NCBI RefSeq assembly: GCF_000379685.1
Contig: NZ_KB903249.1
Span: 290,795 to 354,794, forward strand
Length of the DNA: 64,000 bases
Direction of reading: 5' to 3'
From: Catelliglobosispora koreensis DSM 44566
GTDB taxonomy: Bacteria; Actinomycetota; Actinomycetes; Mycobacteriales; Micromonosporaceae
In this document: piece after piece, positions 8,990 to 21,400 of the stretch
Layout: each line of letters begins with the position of its first letter
How positions within the stretch are numbered: position 1 is the first letter of the stretch
Made by a program: the position numbers and the translations under genes
Notes under the pieces: generated by a model
The model's input: only the letters and a program-made list of their open reading frames with translations
The model's database searches: none
What the model was told of the DNA's origin: nothing

Positions 8990-9802
8990 TTGACGGCAAC
9001 TCTTCGGCACGTGATTCGTTATGTGTCAGCTGTTCTAGCGTTCGCGGCGATGTGGATTTCGATTCCGGAGCCGGCCCCGCCACCGATGCGCCTCGACGCG
9101 GGTGCCACGGCGACCAGTGCGGCGATGCGTTCAGCGGGCTATGACTGGCTCGCCACGGACCGCCAGTTCATCGCGTTCGACCCCGCCGGCGACGGGCGGC
9201 TCATCGAAGTGTTCGGCTCACTCGCGTCGGCGCGGCGGGTGGCGGTGATCGTTCCCGGATCGGACACCAACCTGTCCACCTACGACCGTGGACTGGCCGT
9301 CAAAGCCCGTCAGCTATATGGAGAACTCCTGGCCGAAGACCCGTCAGCACGAGTCGCTGTAGTGGCCTGGCTGGGCTATGACACACCTGACGGCCTCGGG
9401 CTGGCCGCGGTACGCGAGGACCGTGCCGCTGCCGGAGCCGCTGAACTCGAGCGGTTTGTGTCCACGCTGCCGTCCACGGCCGAGGTGGTGCTGATCGGCC
9501 ACAGCTATGGCACGGTCGTGGTGAGCTTGGCGTTGCCTTCTCTCGCGGCCCGTGTCACCGATGCCGTGTTCCTGGCCAGCCCCGGACTTCCCGTTGACCC
9601 GCCAGCCGGGGTGCGCACCTGGTCGGCGACGGCGACGTCGGACTGGGTGAACCGGGTGCCGAAGATCAGGATCGTGGGTCTGGGCCACGGGGACGCCCCA
9701 TCGTTCACAGCGCTTCCCGTCGGCGAGGTGACCGGTCACGACGGCTACTTCACCGCACCCTCCACATTGGAGGCTATAGCGGGGGTGGTGCGCGGCGGTT
9801 AG
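8990..9802 (+). CDS. Exported or anchored alpha/beta hydrolase
   Basis: 270 aa from TTG at 8990; a GTG at 9011 (residue 8) is an equally good start and gives a more compact signal-like N-terminus (IRYVSAVLAFAAMW). The fold shows an early strand (VAVIVPGSD), then VVLIGHSYGTVVVSLAL with the GxSxG nucleophile Ser near 170, and a late GHDGYF histidine candidate. The layout resembles the actinobacterial DUF1023-type hydrolases. The substrate is unknown. It lies 52 bp after the response regulator. Confidence 0.75.
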   Translation: MTATLRHVIRYVSAVLAFAAMWISIPEPAPPPMRLDAGATATSAAMRSAGYDWLATDRQFIAFDPAGDGRLIEVFGSLASARRVAVIVPGSDTNLSTYDRGLAVKARQLYGELLAEDPSARVAVVAWLGYDTPDGLGLAAVREDRAAAGAAELERFVSTLPSTAEVVLIGHSYGTVVVSLALPSLAARVTDAVFLASPGLPVDPPAGVRTWSATATSDWVNRVPKIRIVGLGHGDAPSFTALPVGEVTGHDGYFTAPSTLEAIAGVVRGG

Positions 9803-9805
9803 TGT
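9800..9805 (+). promoter_or_regulatory. -10 box of a likely leaderless promoter
   Basis: TAGTGT (TANNNT) ends 6 nt before the GTG at 9812 and overlaps the stop codon of the preceding hydrolase. No Shine-Dalgarno is visible. Confidence 0.35.
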
Positions 9806-9811
9806 GCTCGT

Positions 9812-11392
9812 GTGAATAAGCGTGTTGTGGGTGCGGTGCTGCTCATTCCGGTGTTCATCGTGTGGCTGGTGGCGCTCGTGCTGCCAGCCATCCGGCTCGT
9901 GCGGACGAGTTTTCAGGACAGCCGCCCGTTTCGCCGGGACGAGACGCCAGAATATGTGGGCTTTGAGAACTACAGTGCCGTTGGCGACACGTTATTCGAC
10001 GCGATCCTGTTCGGCATATCGCTCGCGATCCTGCCGCTGATCGTCTTCTTCCTCACCGGCCCTTTGCTCGGCTGGGCGTTCAGTCACGCCTCCACGCTGA
10101 CCCGCAAAATCGCTCGTGTGCTGCTGGTCTTGCCGCTGGCCGCCTTCGTGCCCGCCGCGGCGGCGTTCGCCTGGGCGATGCGTGGCTGGCCCACCGACAT
10201 GCCCGACCTTGACGAACTCGGCACCTATCAGGTGCTGGCGGTGGCAGCTGGAACATTCGGCCTGGTCACCGCAGTTTCCGTCACTGTCTACAGTGCCGTG
10301 TTCCGCCCCACCGGACGGCCGCGCTGGCTCGCCGCGCTCGCCATCAGCGGGATCGCCCTCCTCGCTGGCATAGCCATCGGCTTGCAGCAGTTCGGCATAG
10401 GCCACCTCATCTTCAGCCGCAAAGAGGCCCAAACGCTTGACTCACTTGCCTTCAGGCAGGCGTTCCAGACCATGCGGTTTGGCGCGGGCGCGGCCATCAG
10501 CACCGTCGAATTCGTCTTCCTGGCCGTTCTCGGACTGCTGGCCGCCGTGATCGTGATAGCCACCCGCCTGCGAATCGGTGTGTTGCCACGGTCGGCTGAG
10601 ACCCGCCCGGCACAGCCGGCTGCCAGTGTGGGTGCCGTGCTCGCAGCGGCGGTTCTCGTTGCCATCGCGGTCAGGTTTCTGCTGCCGTGGTTCGGCGGGC
10701 TCGGCAACGAGGCCAATGACCGGCTGGAAGCCGACCTGATGGGCACCTGGATCGCGCCGTTGCTCACCACCGTCTTCGGCATCTGCATGGCTTTGCTGGG
10801 CGGGTTCGCGATCGGAGCGTTGCGCCCACTAGGAAAGTTCAGTGAGCTACTCCTGCTGCCCTTCGCCCCATGGCTTTTCACCGGGACCGGCATCCACACG
10901 GTGCAGAGCTTCACCGGCGCGGTCGACGACGGCGCGGTCGGCTCGTTCTGGAGCCTCGTTCCTCCACTTTGGATATTCGCGCCCGCGCTGTTCCTGTTCA
11001 CTTTGCTGTTCCGTGGCCAAGCCGAGCAGAGCGGAAGTGTGCTAAGTAAATACCTGCCCGTGATCCCAGCGGTGGTTATCGCCGGCTTTGGCTTCTGGCT
11101 CCTTCAGGCCCAAGACTTCTTGTGGTCGCTGATCATGTCCAGTCCAGATGCGCTGGCGGCCCCGGCAGCGTTCACCGCGAGCATCGTTGGCTCCAACTAC
11201 CGGTCGAGCATCGATGACGTCGCCTACAGCCTTCTCACACCGCTATGGCTGACCGTGCTTGTCGTCATTGGAGCCGCGGCAGCCCAGTGGTTCTACGCCG
11301 ACCGGGTCGTCATCACGGCTGGCGCATCAAGCGCTGCCGTCGAGCCGCCAAACGACAATGTCACCGTTGGTGGGAGCGGAACTGTCGCCTGA
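9812..11392 (+). CDS. Polytopic membrane protein resembling sugar ABC permeases (MalF-like)
   Basis: 526 aa with about 12 predicted membrane helices. The N-terminus (LLIPVFIVWLVALVLPAIRL, then YVGFENYSAV) closely follows the first helix and first external loop of MalF/UgpA-type permeases, including the GFENY motif. The following helices recall a binding-protein-dependent transport domain, but I see no clear EAA loop (EAA-x3-G), which is needed to contact the ATPase, and there is no ABC ATPase or solute-binding gene beside it. It may be a degenerate or repurposed permease, or part of a system encoded elsewhere. Its 3' end overlaps the convergent TIR-WD40 remnant by 66 bp. Confidence 0.6.
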   Translation: MNKRVVGAVLLIPVFIVWLVALVLPAIRLVRTSFQDSRPFRRDETPEYVGFENYSAVGDTLFDAILFGISLAILPLIVFFLTGPLLGWAFSHASTLTRKIARVLLVLPLAAFVPAAAAFAWAMRGWPTDMPDLDELGTYQVLAVAAGTFGLVTAVSVTVYSAVFRPTGRPRWLAALAISGIALLAGIAIGLQQFGIGHLIFSRKEAQTLDSLAFRQAFQTMRFGAGAAISTVEFVFLAVLGLLAAVIVIATRLRIGVLPRSAETRPAQPAASVGAVLAAAVLVAIAVRFLLPWFGGLGNEANDRLEADLMGTWIAPLLTTVFGICMALLGGFAIGALRPLGKFSELLLLPFAPWLFTGTGIHTVQSFTGAVDDGAVGSFWSLVPPLWIFAPALFLFTLLFRGQAEQSGSVLSKYLPVIPAVVIAGFGFWLLQAQDFLWSLIMSSPDALAAPAAFTASIVGSNYRSSIDDVAYSLLTPLWLTVLVVIGAAAAQWFYADRVVITAGASSAAVEPPNDNVTVGGSGTVA

Positions 11393-12162
11393 CCCTTCGG
11401 CGGTCACCATCGTCTTGCCATCCGGGCTGAAGACGATCGCGAAGACGGTGCCAGTGTGCTTCTGCTGCGCGGCTATTTCTTTAGGACTGGCCGGATGGCT
11501 AATGTCAAACAGCGTTACCCGGCCAGCCCCGTCACCGGTCGCCAGGGTCTTCCCATCGGGGTTGAACACCAGCTGCCCCACGCGATCTGGCCGTTGCGCC
11601 TCGTGGAGCTTCTTCGGGGACGCTGGATTGGTGACGTCCCAGAAGTAAAGGTTGCTTCTGTCGTCTGTGCTCACCATGAGCTTGCCGTCGCGGCTAAATG
11701 TGACATCGTGAGCGGCGTCCTGGTGATCCGCCAACTCCGCTAGCTTCGCCGGGGCGGCGGGATTGCTGATGTCCCACAAGCGAACGGACTTGTCCCAGCT
11801 GGCTGAGGCGAGCGCCTTGCGATCGGGGCTAAACGCGAGGCCGAAGATGTCCTTGTTGTGTTCCGTGATCGTGGCCAGCCGGCGGGGACTGTTCGGATCC
11901 TCCACCGACCAGAGAAACACTGTGCTGTCGGAGGAACCGATGAGCCTCGGGTGTCATGACGACGATCACCGCGGCCGCGGCGTTGATGCGGTCAAGAATG
12001 ACCTGGTGCCATCGGTCGCCGGAGATGATTTTCGCGGTCGAACCAGACGTGAACACCTTTCGCCGCAAGGTATTCGGCCAGTCTGACCACGTATTCGCCG
12101 TCAGTGCCGTGCCTGTAGCTGATGAAAACGTGGCCATCGCCGTCTGAAGCGACCTGTGGCAC
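11327..12162 (-). pseudogene. TIR-WD40 protein remnant (frameshift plus internal deletion)
   Basis: Reading on the minus strand from a GTG at 12162 (GGGAGG 6 nt upstream), the first frame gives HVFISYRHGTDGEYVVRLAE and GVHVWFDRE, the start of a TIR domain, and then stops. Shifting by one base at the T4 run 12029-12032 continues the same domain in a second frame (IISGDRWHQVILDRIN, then AAVIVVMTPEAHR). Near 11950 it jumps to a third frame, LIGSSDSTVFLWSV, which opens a run of WD40 repeats (FGLAFSPDRKALASASWDKS, then SVRLWDIS) ending at 11327. The C-terminal part of the TIR domain and the linker to the propeller are missing, so this is a decayed TIR-WD40 gene, not just a sequencing error. Intact relatives are actinobacterial signalling or defence proteins. 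Confidence 0.8.
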
Positions 12163-12283
12163 CGCGACCCTCCCGCGACCGACCTATCCGGACTCACCAA
12201 TCAACGAACGTGCCCATCTTAGGTGTCCCAGACAACGATGCGCTTCCATCGGCCGAGCGACGATCTTTGTGCGTAACAGCGGT

Positions 12284-12314
12284 TTGATCTTGCGTAAACT
12301 CGCAAGGCTACCTT
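12284..12314 (+). promoter_or_regulatory. Possible promoter with operator-like inverted repeat upstream of RHS gene 1
   Basis: CTTGCG-TAAACT-CGCAAG (12289-12306) is a perfect 6-bp inverted repeat. It lies between TTGATC (12284-12289) and TACCTT (12309-12314), which could be -35 and -10 boxes although the 19-nt spacer is long. A start near 12321 would leave a 100-nt leader before the RHS gene. The same stretch also precedes the divergent TIR-WD40 remnant. Confidence 0.3.
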
Positions 12315-12420
12315 GACGTGCCCGGTTGAAAGGTCAGCCGAAGGGATGAGTGCGTAGGAGACCCGGTACCCCCGAAACTTTGCGCGGATCATTGGGCGGG
12401 ATTCACCACGGGGGAGTGCC

Positions 12421-15400
12421 ATGTCTTGGCTGCGCCGCGTCGCTATCGCAACATCTGTGCTTTTTGGGTTAACGGTTGCGGTTCCTTCCGGGCAGCAGTT
12501 CCGGGGCGGCGAGTTCCCGCTCGCTGGCCTGTTTGAGCTGCTGTCGGCGAGACCAAGCTGGGCGGTCAGCCTCGACCCGCCAGCGGGCAAAGCTGGCGAT
12601 GGTAAAGGATTGCCGCATCAGGCCGCTGAGACAGTGGCCCAGGCCAACGCCTCTGGCAAACCCAAAGTGAAGACCCCGGGCGCGCTCCCAGAGCAGAGCC
12701 AGCCGGTCAAAGCCGATGAGCCCGAGACCAAGACATCAGGCAAAACCGGGTATGTAGAAGGAAAATCCGTCTGGCTCCCCGATGAATCGTCCGAATACAC
12801 CAACCGGTATCGCAACCCGGATGGATCAATCTCAAACCGCGTCTTCCAGAGCGCGGTTAACTTCCGTGGCACAGATGGGAAATTGCGCCCTATCAGCACG
12901 ACCTTGCGTGAAGCGGGCGACGGCCGCTGGCAGACGGCGGAAAGCCCGGTAAAGGTCTCGGTGGCTGGGTTTATCAAGAGTTCGCCCGGCGGAGCCGAAG
13001 CGGCCACCTTCGCGGCCGAGGCCGCCGCGGGCACAACTGAGTCCGTTCTTGGCGCCAGTCCGACCACGACAGAGCTCGCTTCGGTGACGTTCCCCGGGGG
13101 CCAGGAGCTTGGCTACAGCATGCTTGACGCGCGCATCGCTCGTGGCGTCCAAGCTGGCTCGGCGGTGACCTATCGCGACGTCCAGCCCGGCATCGATGTC
13201 GAGCTTGTCGCCCTCAGCTCCGGCATCAAAGAGACGCTCGTGCTGAAGCGGCGCGTCCCGGGCAACAGCTGGGTGTTCCCGCTTCGCCTCAAGGGCCTCA
13301 CCGCCAAGGTCGACGTTGACGGATCCATCGCGCTGATCGGCACGGACGGCAAGCCGGTCGCAGCCATTCCGCGGGGCTACATGCAGGACTCGAAGGTCGC
13401 TGCCGACGGCGAGTTCACGACGTCAAACGGTGTCACCTATGAGCTGATCACCGTGGACGGCCAGCAGGCGCTGAAGATCACGGCGGATAAGAAGTGGCTC
13501 GACGACCCGGCCCGCGTCTACCCGGTGGAAATCGACCCGACCGCCCAGCTCTGGGATGATCTCAACGACATCTACGTTGACGCGAGCGGCATTCAGGACA
13601 TCAACTCACTGGGCGTTGGCTGCTTTGGCACGCCGTGTGACCGCAGGCGGGCCTTCCTCAGCTTCGCCAACTTCGGCTCTTACGCCTACGGCCCGCCAGC
13701 CAACAGCCTCTACGGCATGCGGATCACCGGAGCGAACCTGCACCTGTTCCACACCTGGTCAGAAGACTGCCCCTCGACCCGTTCCGTCGCCGCGTACCAG
13801 GTCGCGGAATCCTGGTCGCGCACCAGCATCCGGCACGGGAAGTACCCGGGTGCCAACCTCGGCCCGATGATCGGCGATCTATACATTTCGAACAACAGTC
13901 CCGCGTGCACGAACACCGGTGGCAACCGGACCATTGGCACGTGGTGGACGATGAACATCACGAACCTCAACATCTTCAACGAGTGGTCGCTCGACTACAC
14001 GAAGAACCACGGCATCGCGCTGGTGTCCGAGAACGACGATGACCGCAAGGGCTGGAAGCGCTTCACTTCCCGCAACCACGATCCAGCTAACGGCTGGTAC
14101 GCGCCATACATTGACTTCACGTGGGAATACAACACCCCGCCGCAGATCGAACGGCAGTTCCCGGCGTGGGGCTACAGCTCGCCAACGCTGAACCCGGAAC
14201 TTCTGGTCACCGCGAAGGACAACGACGGCTGGCCGCGCGCGATGAACCATGTCTTCGAGATCTGGCCGCTTGGTGGCGCGGCCCCAGTGGCGACCCAGGA
14301 CTCGGCGGCGACCTCGTTCCGGGTGCCAGACGGCGCGCTCAAGTGGGGGCAGACCTACCAGTGGCGCGTGCAATCAAACGACGGCAGGCATAACACCGAG
14401 GGAGACTGGCACATTCTCACCACGCCGGTCCCGCAACCGCCGATCACGTCAAGTCTTTCGCAAAACGGAGGTCACGGCTTCACGCCGACGACCGGTAACT
14501 ACACCACCTCGGTCGTTGACGGCCCCGTGACGTCCACGGGACCGCCGCTGGCGATCACCCGGTCGTACAACAGCCGGGATCCGCGCACTACCAACGCTTT
14601 CGGCGCGGGATGGTCGTCCATTCTGGACGCTCAGGCAGCTGAAATCCCGGGTCAGGTCATCGTGACCTACCAGACCGGGCAGAACGTCGCCTTCGGCAAG
14701 AACACCGATGGGACCTTCCACTCCCCGCAGGGCAAGTACTCGACGTTCAAGGCCGTGACCAACCCGGCTGGATACGAGCTGACCGACAAAGAAGGCACGC
14801 GGCACGTGTTCACGGCCGCGATGGGCAACGGTGTCTACGGTCTGACGTCCATTACGGACATCCAGAACCGCACGCTGGAGCTGAAATATGAGAACGGCCG
14901 CGTGCGCTGGATCATCTCGCACGCCTCCAACCGCACCCTGCACGTGCGCTGGACGACAACGGGAACGCCGCGCGTGGATCAGCTGTCCACCGATCCGCTC
15001 GTCGCGGGCGACTGGAACACGGCCAACTACTGGCGTTACACCTACTCCGGCGACCTGCTGGACAAGGTCTGCCAGCCTGAGCCGTCGGACAACACCTCGT
15101 GCACCGATTACGACTACGGCACGAACACCCTGCAGCCAACAGCCGTGCTGGACGCGCGCCCACACACCTACCTCAAGCTCGACGAGCCGCTTGGCTCACT
15201 AACCGCGGCGAGCTCTGTCCACACGCGAGAGACCGCTATCGGGGTTTACTCCAACGTGACCCTGGGCACGGCTGGCCGGCCCGGAAGCCCGACGGCGGCG
15301 ACCTTCAACGGATCGTCTTCATCGGTTGAGATCTCGGGCAAGAAGCTTCCGCTCGGGGCGCTCTATCAGACCGTCTCCGTGTGGTTCAAGACGACCGCTC

Positions 15401-18400
15401 CTGGCGTGATCTATAGCTACCAGGAAGGCCACATCAGCAACCAGGGCATCACACAGTGGAACCCCGCGCTCTACGTGGATACCGATGGCAAGCTGCGTGG
15501 AAAGCTCTGGAATGGCGCGACTCTGCCCTCGACGAGCACCCAGCGCGTCGATGACGGCCAATGGCACCACGCCGCGCTGGTCGGCTCCGGCGGCTCGCAG
15601 ACGCTTTACGTCGATGGCGTTGCCCTGCCAGCGGTCGCTGGTGCGATCTCAAGCAATGGCCTAAGCCACGCCTACCTTGGCGCGGGCAAGTGGCACGGCT
15701 GGGACAAGACGCCGGCTGGCTCGATCGTGGGTTACCTCAACGGGCAGATCAGTGACTTCGGCTGGTTCGACCGTCCGCTCACCGAGGCTCAGGTCAAACT
15801 GCTGCACTCCAGCGGCAAAGCCGCCTCCTCGCCGCTGACGAAGATCACGCGTCCCGGTGGCGGAACCCAGGCCGAGGTCGTCTACACCAAGGCCGGAACC
15901 GTTGAGACCGTTAAGGACTCCAACGGTGGCACCTGGCGGGTCAGCGCACCGGAAATCTCGGTCAACGACCAGTCTTACTCCACGGCCGTCCTCGGCACCG
16001 CGCCACTGGACTACTTCAGGCTCAACGACTCCACCGGCCCGAACGCGGTCAACGAGGTTAGCGGCGGTTCCGCCACCTACAACTTCGTCACCCTCGGCGT
16101 TGACGGTGGCCCCTTCGGCGACAGCGTCGATGTCGCTTCGTTCGATGGCGAAACATCGCACGTCGCGTTGCCGCCCTTGAACTACGCCAACGGAAACCGC
16201 GAAAGCACCGTCAGTCTCTGGTTCCGGACCACGACCGCGGGTGTCCTCTATAGCGCGCAAAACCGGCCAATTTCTGACCAGACCGCGCCCAACTACCAGC
16301 CGGCCATCTATGTCGGAACCGACGGTAAACTCCGCGGCGGTTACTGGGGTAACGGAGCACCCGCACAGGTCACCTCGTCGAAGATCGTCACCGATGGGGC
16401 GTGGCACCACGTCGCGCTTTCCACCAACGGGACGAAACACACGCTATATGTGGACGGCATGCCGGCTGGTGACGTCACTTCCGCTTTGGCGATACAAGAC
16501 TTCGGCGCTACGGTCTACAACTACCTTGGTGCTGGCAAGTGGACCGGATGGCCGGCGGTAACCAACACGGTCGGGCGCTTCAAGGGCCAGATGAGCGACT
16601 TCGCCTACTTCACGCGGGCGATCTCCGCACGCGAGGTTGAGACGCAGTTCGCCGCGCGGGACCGGGACCGGTCGGCTGGAGCGGCACCCTACTTGGCCGC
16701 GGCGATGACCACCAGCCCGCTCGACTACTTCCGTCTGGCTGACACCTCGGGGACGCAAGCTGCCAACCAGGTCGGCGGTGCGCCAGCCGCGACGTATTTC
16801 AACCCGAAGTTCAATGTGGACGGTCCGTTCCACGCGGCCACTTCCGCGGTCAGCTTCGACGGAAGCTCAACCTATGTTGGGTTGCCTGCCCGCGACATGG
16901 TTGGCGCCAACGGTGGCTCGATTTCCTTGTGGTTCAACGCTCCGAAGGACCGCGCGGGTGTGCTCTACGGGTATCAGGGCAGCACGCCGCCCAGCGACAT
17001 CAACGCCTCCACGGGCTGGGTTCCCGCACTTTACGTCGACGTCGACGGAAAACTGCGCGGCAAGTTCTGGGATCCCAACGGCGCGAACAACCAGATGGTC
17101 AGCTCCGGCGTCGTCGACGACGGCGAATGGCACCACGCCGTGCTGGCCGCCACCGGAAACAGCCAGTCGCTTTACCTCGATGGCGTGAAGGTCGGCACGA
17201 CAACCGGTGCTATCACTGGCTTTGGCGCCACCCATGCGAGCCTCGGCTCTGGCAAGTGGCACACCTGGCCCGGCACCACGGGATGGGTCGGCTGGTTCAG
17301 CGGCCAGATCGCTGAAGCTGGCTGGTACTCAGGCGAGGTCTCGCAGGCTCAGGTGACCTCGCTGTTCGCCGCGCGCGACAAGTCAACGAGCGTCCCGTCC
17401 AAAGTGGTCAAGGTAACCGACCCGATGAACGGCGTGACGTCTCACGTCTACGACATCTATGACGGCCGTCAGCTGGAGCAGGTCGACCCGTCCGGTGGGC
17501 GGACCAGGTTCGGCTATGACGCCGGTGGCTTCCTCTACTCGGTGACCGACCCGATCGGCAACGTGACCGTGGACGAACACGACACGCGGGGCAACACGAT
17601 CGCGCGCACGACGTGCCAGGACTACTCACCGGACACGTGCTCGACGACCTACAAGAGTTACCACCCTGACGACGGCACGCCGCGCAGCAACAAGGTCACC
17701 GAGGTGCGCGATGGGCGTTCAGCGAACAAGGACGACAACACCTATCGCACGACCTATGCCTATGACGCGGCGGGGAACCAGACTTCGGTCACGGATCCGC
17801 TGGGCCGCGTGACGCGCACTGAGTACACGGATGGAAAGGTCATTCAAGCCAACATCGGTGGCCTTACCGCGAGCGGGCGCTATGTGCGGATGAACGGTCT
17901 CGTGCGCGGCTACCCGGCCGGGTTCTCCCTGTGGGACTTGGAGGTCTTTGGCCCTACGGGCAAGGATCTCGCCCGCGGCAAGACCGTTACCACATCAAGC
18001 ATTGAGGGCCCCACCGTCCCGGGGCCGCTGGCCGTGGACGGCAATCCGCAGACCCGGTGGTCGAGCGCGCACACCGACAACCACTGGATCGTGGTCGACC
18101 TCGGTTCGGTGCAGTCGATCGAGCGCGTGAAACTGAACTGGGAAACGGCTTACGGCAAGGACTACACCATCGATGTGTCCACCGACGGCACGAACTGGAC
18201 GACGGTCAAGTCGATCACGAACCAGGCCGTCGACTACATTCCGGCTGGATTGCCGTGGCGCACCACGACTCCTGGCGAAGAAGTGGAGACGGTGTCCTAT
18301 TTGCTCAGTGGCGAAGTTGACTACACGATTGACTCCGCTGGGCTGACGACACGCTTTGGCTACGACACGCTGGGCCGTGCCGTGAGCAAGCGCGAGGTCT

Positions 18401-21400
18401 CTGACACTTTCCCGGCTGGTTTGCTGACGACCTACGCCTACGACCGTAAGAGCAGACTGGTCAAGCAAACGGATCCGTCTGTCCTGGACCGGATCATCGG
18501 CACGAAGGTGCATCAGCTTGTCACGACAGCTGAGTACAACTTCGATGATCAGATTGTGAAGACGACGCAGTCGGACGCTAACAATCTCGACACCGACCGG
18601 GTGGCGACCGTTCACTACAACCAGTTCGGCCAGAAGGACTGGGATCTAGACCCAGAAGGCAACCGCAGCGAGTACACCTACGACCTGCTCGGCCGGATGA
18701 AAACGCAGAAGCAGCCCGACTTGACCGTCGTGACAATGGAATACGACGCGAGTGGCCGCCCCGTGCTGACAAAGGTTGGCAATAAAGAGGTTGAGGCGCG
18801 GCGCTATGACAAGGCTGGCCGCCTGACCGTCAAGGTCGACGGCAACAAGTTCGAGACTCACTACGAGTACACACGCAACAACCTGTCCAAGACGGTCACC
18901 AAGGTTGACCCGATCTCTGGCGCACAGTTCGTCCTTGAGTCGAACAAGTACGACAAGGCTGGCAACCTCAAAGAGCGCCGCACGAACAACAACGCGACGC
19001 TGACCACCTATCAGGTCGACGCTGCGGGACGTAACTTCTCGCAGACTTTGGACCCGGCGGGCGTCAACCGCACGGTGTCGTATACGTACGCCCCGGGCGG
19101 CGAACTGATCTCCGCCAGGAACTCCGACGGAGCTAACTCTCAGGTCGTGGACTACATCTACGACGCGGCCGGACGTAAGACGTCTGAGACCATGTCGCAG
19201 AACGGCATGAGCGCTCTGGCAGGGCACTGGAAGTTCAACGAGACGTCAGGCACGACCGCCGCTGACGCGACACGTTCCTTCCCAGCGACCGGAACACCAA
19301 CGTGGTCCAGTGAGCGCAACGGTTCGGCGGCTTTCGACGGCGTGGACGACAAGATGTCCACGGCCGGGCCGGTGCTGGACACGACGCGGGGCTACACGGT
19401 CTCGGCGTGGATAAAGATCGCTGACCGCAACGGTTTCTACGCCGCGGCATCGCAGCAAGCCATGCAGGTCAACGGTTTCTACCTCGGCTACGACAAGGGC
19501 GCCGACCGCTGGGCGTTCACCGTCTACAACTCCGACACCGCCGGGTCGGGCGTCGCCATGGCGACGTCGCCGGCCGCGCCGCCGCTAAACACCTGGGTGC
19601 ACCTCACCGGTGTCCGCGACACGGCGGCCAACCAGACCAGGCTTTACGTCAACGGCCAGCTTCAGGGCACCCTGAGCAACCCGCCAGCGGCGTTCGCCTC
19701 CAAGGGCCCGTTCGTTGTTGGCTCCTACCAGTACAACGCGACTCCTGGCGGATTCCTCAAGGGCGGCGTGGACGACGTTCAGGCCTACCAGTCGGTGCTC
19801 AGCGCCGCGCAGATCACCGGTGTCTACAACGGAACCGGCCCTGCCGACGCCACCGCCATCCGCACGAGCTGGAAGCTCGACCAGCGCGGTCTGCCCAAGT
19901 CGGAGACCAACCCGAATGGGCACACCACGGAGTATGTGTTCGACGAAGCCGGGCAGCTGGCGATCTCGACGGCTCCGGAAATCACCACCGAGCAGCACCA
20001 GATCGTCAGCGGGCAGGTGGTCACGGGCACTCCAGCCAACCTGTTCCAGATGACTTCCATCGCCTACAACACCTTCGGCGAGGCGGTCGAAACGAAGGAC
20101 CCGCGCGGAAACCACACCTATGTGGAACGCGACAGGACTGGTGAAGTGGTATCCCAATGGATGCCGGACTACACCCCGCTCGGTTCCTCGACGGCCATCG
20201 AAGCGGTGTCGCACACCGAATACGACTCGATGGGCCGGGTGAAGAAGACGACCGACCCGCTGGGTCACGAGACGTCGTACCAGTACGACGCGTATGGACA
20301 GCTGTGGAAGGTCACGGCGCCCGACCTTGGTGTCACCGAATACACCTATGACGACAACGGTCAGGTGACCCGGGTCAAGGACGGCGAAGGCGGCATCGCC
20401 TACACCGAATACGACTTCCTGGGCCGCCGCAAGCACATGACCCAGGTGATCAGCCAGGGCGTGGAGAACCGGACCACGTTCGGCTATCACGCCAACGGCT
20501 GGATGGCCAGCACGACCCCGCAGGGCCGCGCGTCCACGACGTTCGAGCACAACAACGCGGGCGAGCGCACGAAAGTCATCGACGGCAAGGGCAACGCGAC
20601 CCTGGTGGCATATGACTTCGCTGGCCGCGAGAAGACCATCACCGCACCGGATCTGAGCTACAGCGAGATCACGTACGACTTCGCGGGCCGTGTCCTCAAG
20701 CAGGATCAGAAGAAGGGGACGACTGTCCTCAACACCGTGCAGATGTCGTATGACGCCAACGGCAACCCGGTGTCGGTCACCGACGGGCGCAACACGACGT
20801 CGACGTTCACCTACAACCCCGCCGACATGCTCATCGAGGCGAAACAGCCAGTGATTACCGGTCCAGAGCCAGAAACCATCATTACCACTTTTGGGTACGA
20901 CGTAGCTGGCAACAGGACACGGTTTACCGACGGCCGCGGAAACCAGTTCCGCACCACCTTCAACACCTGGGGTCTGCCTGAGTCGCAGATTGAGCCCGGC
21001 GATGCCGTGTTCACTACGCTCTACAACGCGGCAGGACTGCCCGTCACACAGCACGCTCCCGGTGGCGTGACCACGACGTCGGAATACGACGCCGTGGGCC
21101 GCCCGACTCGCCTGTCAGGCACGGGTGCCGAGGCGACGAGCATCGACAAGGTGTTTGAGTACGACAAGGTGGGCCGCACCAAGAAACTGTCCGGTCCGGG
21201 CGGCGACAACGTGCTGACCTACGACGGACGCGGCTTGCTGACCTCGGTCACCGGCCCGTCAGGCAACTCGTCTTACTCGTACACCCTGGACGGGCTGCTC
21301 GAACAGCGCATCGATGCTGCCGGAACCACGGCCTACACCTACGACTCGATCGGGCGCCTCGAGCGCACCGCCAACGGTGACCTTCAGCTCGACTACAAGT

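Noticed and set aside
11829-12200. A 123-aa minus-strand reading frame as an independent gene
   Set aside because: Its middle matches the second part of a TIR domain whose first part lies in another frame; it is a fragment of the TIR-WD40 remnant.
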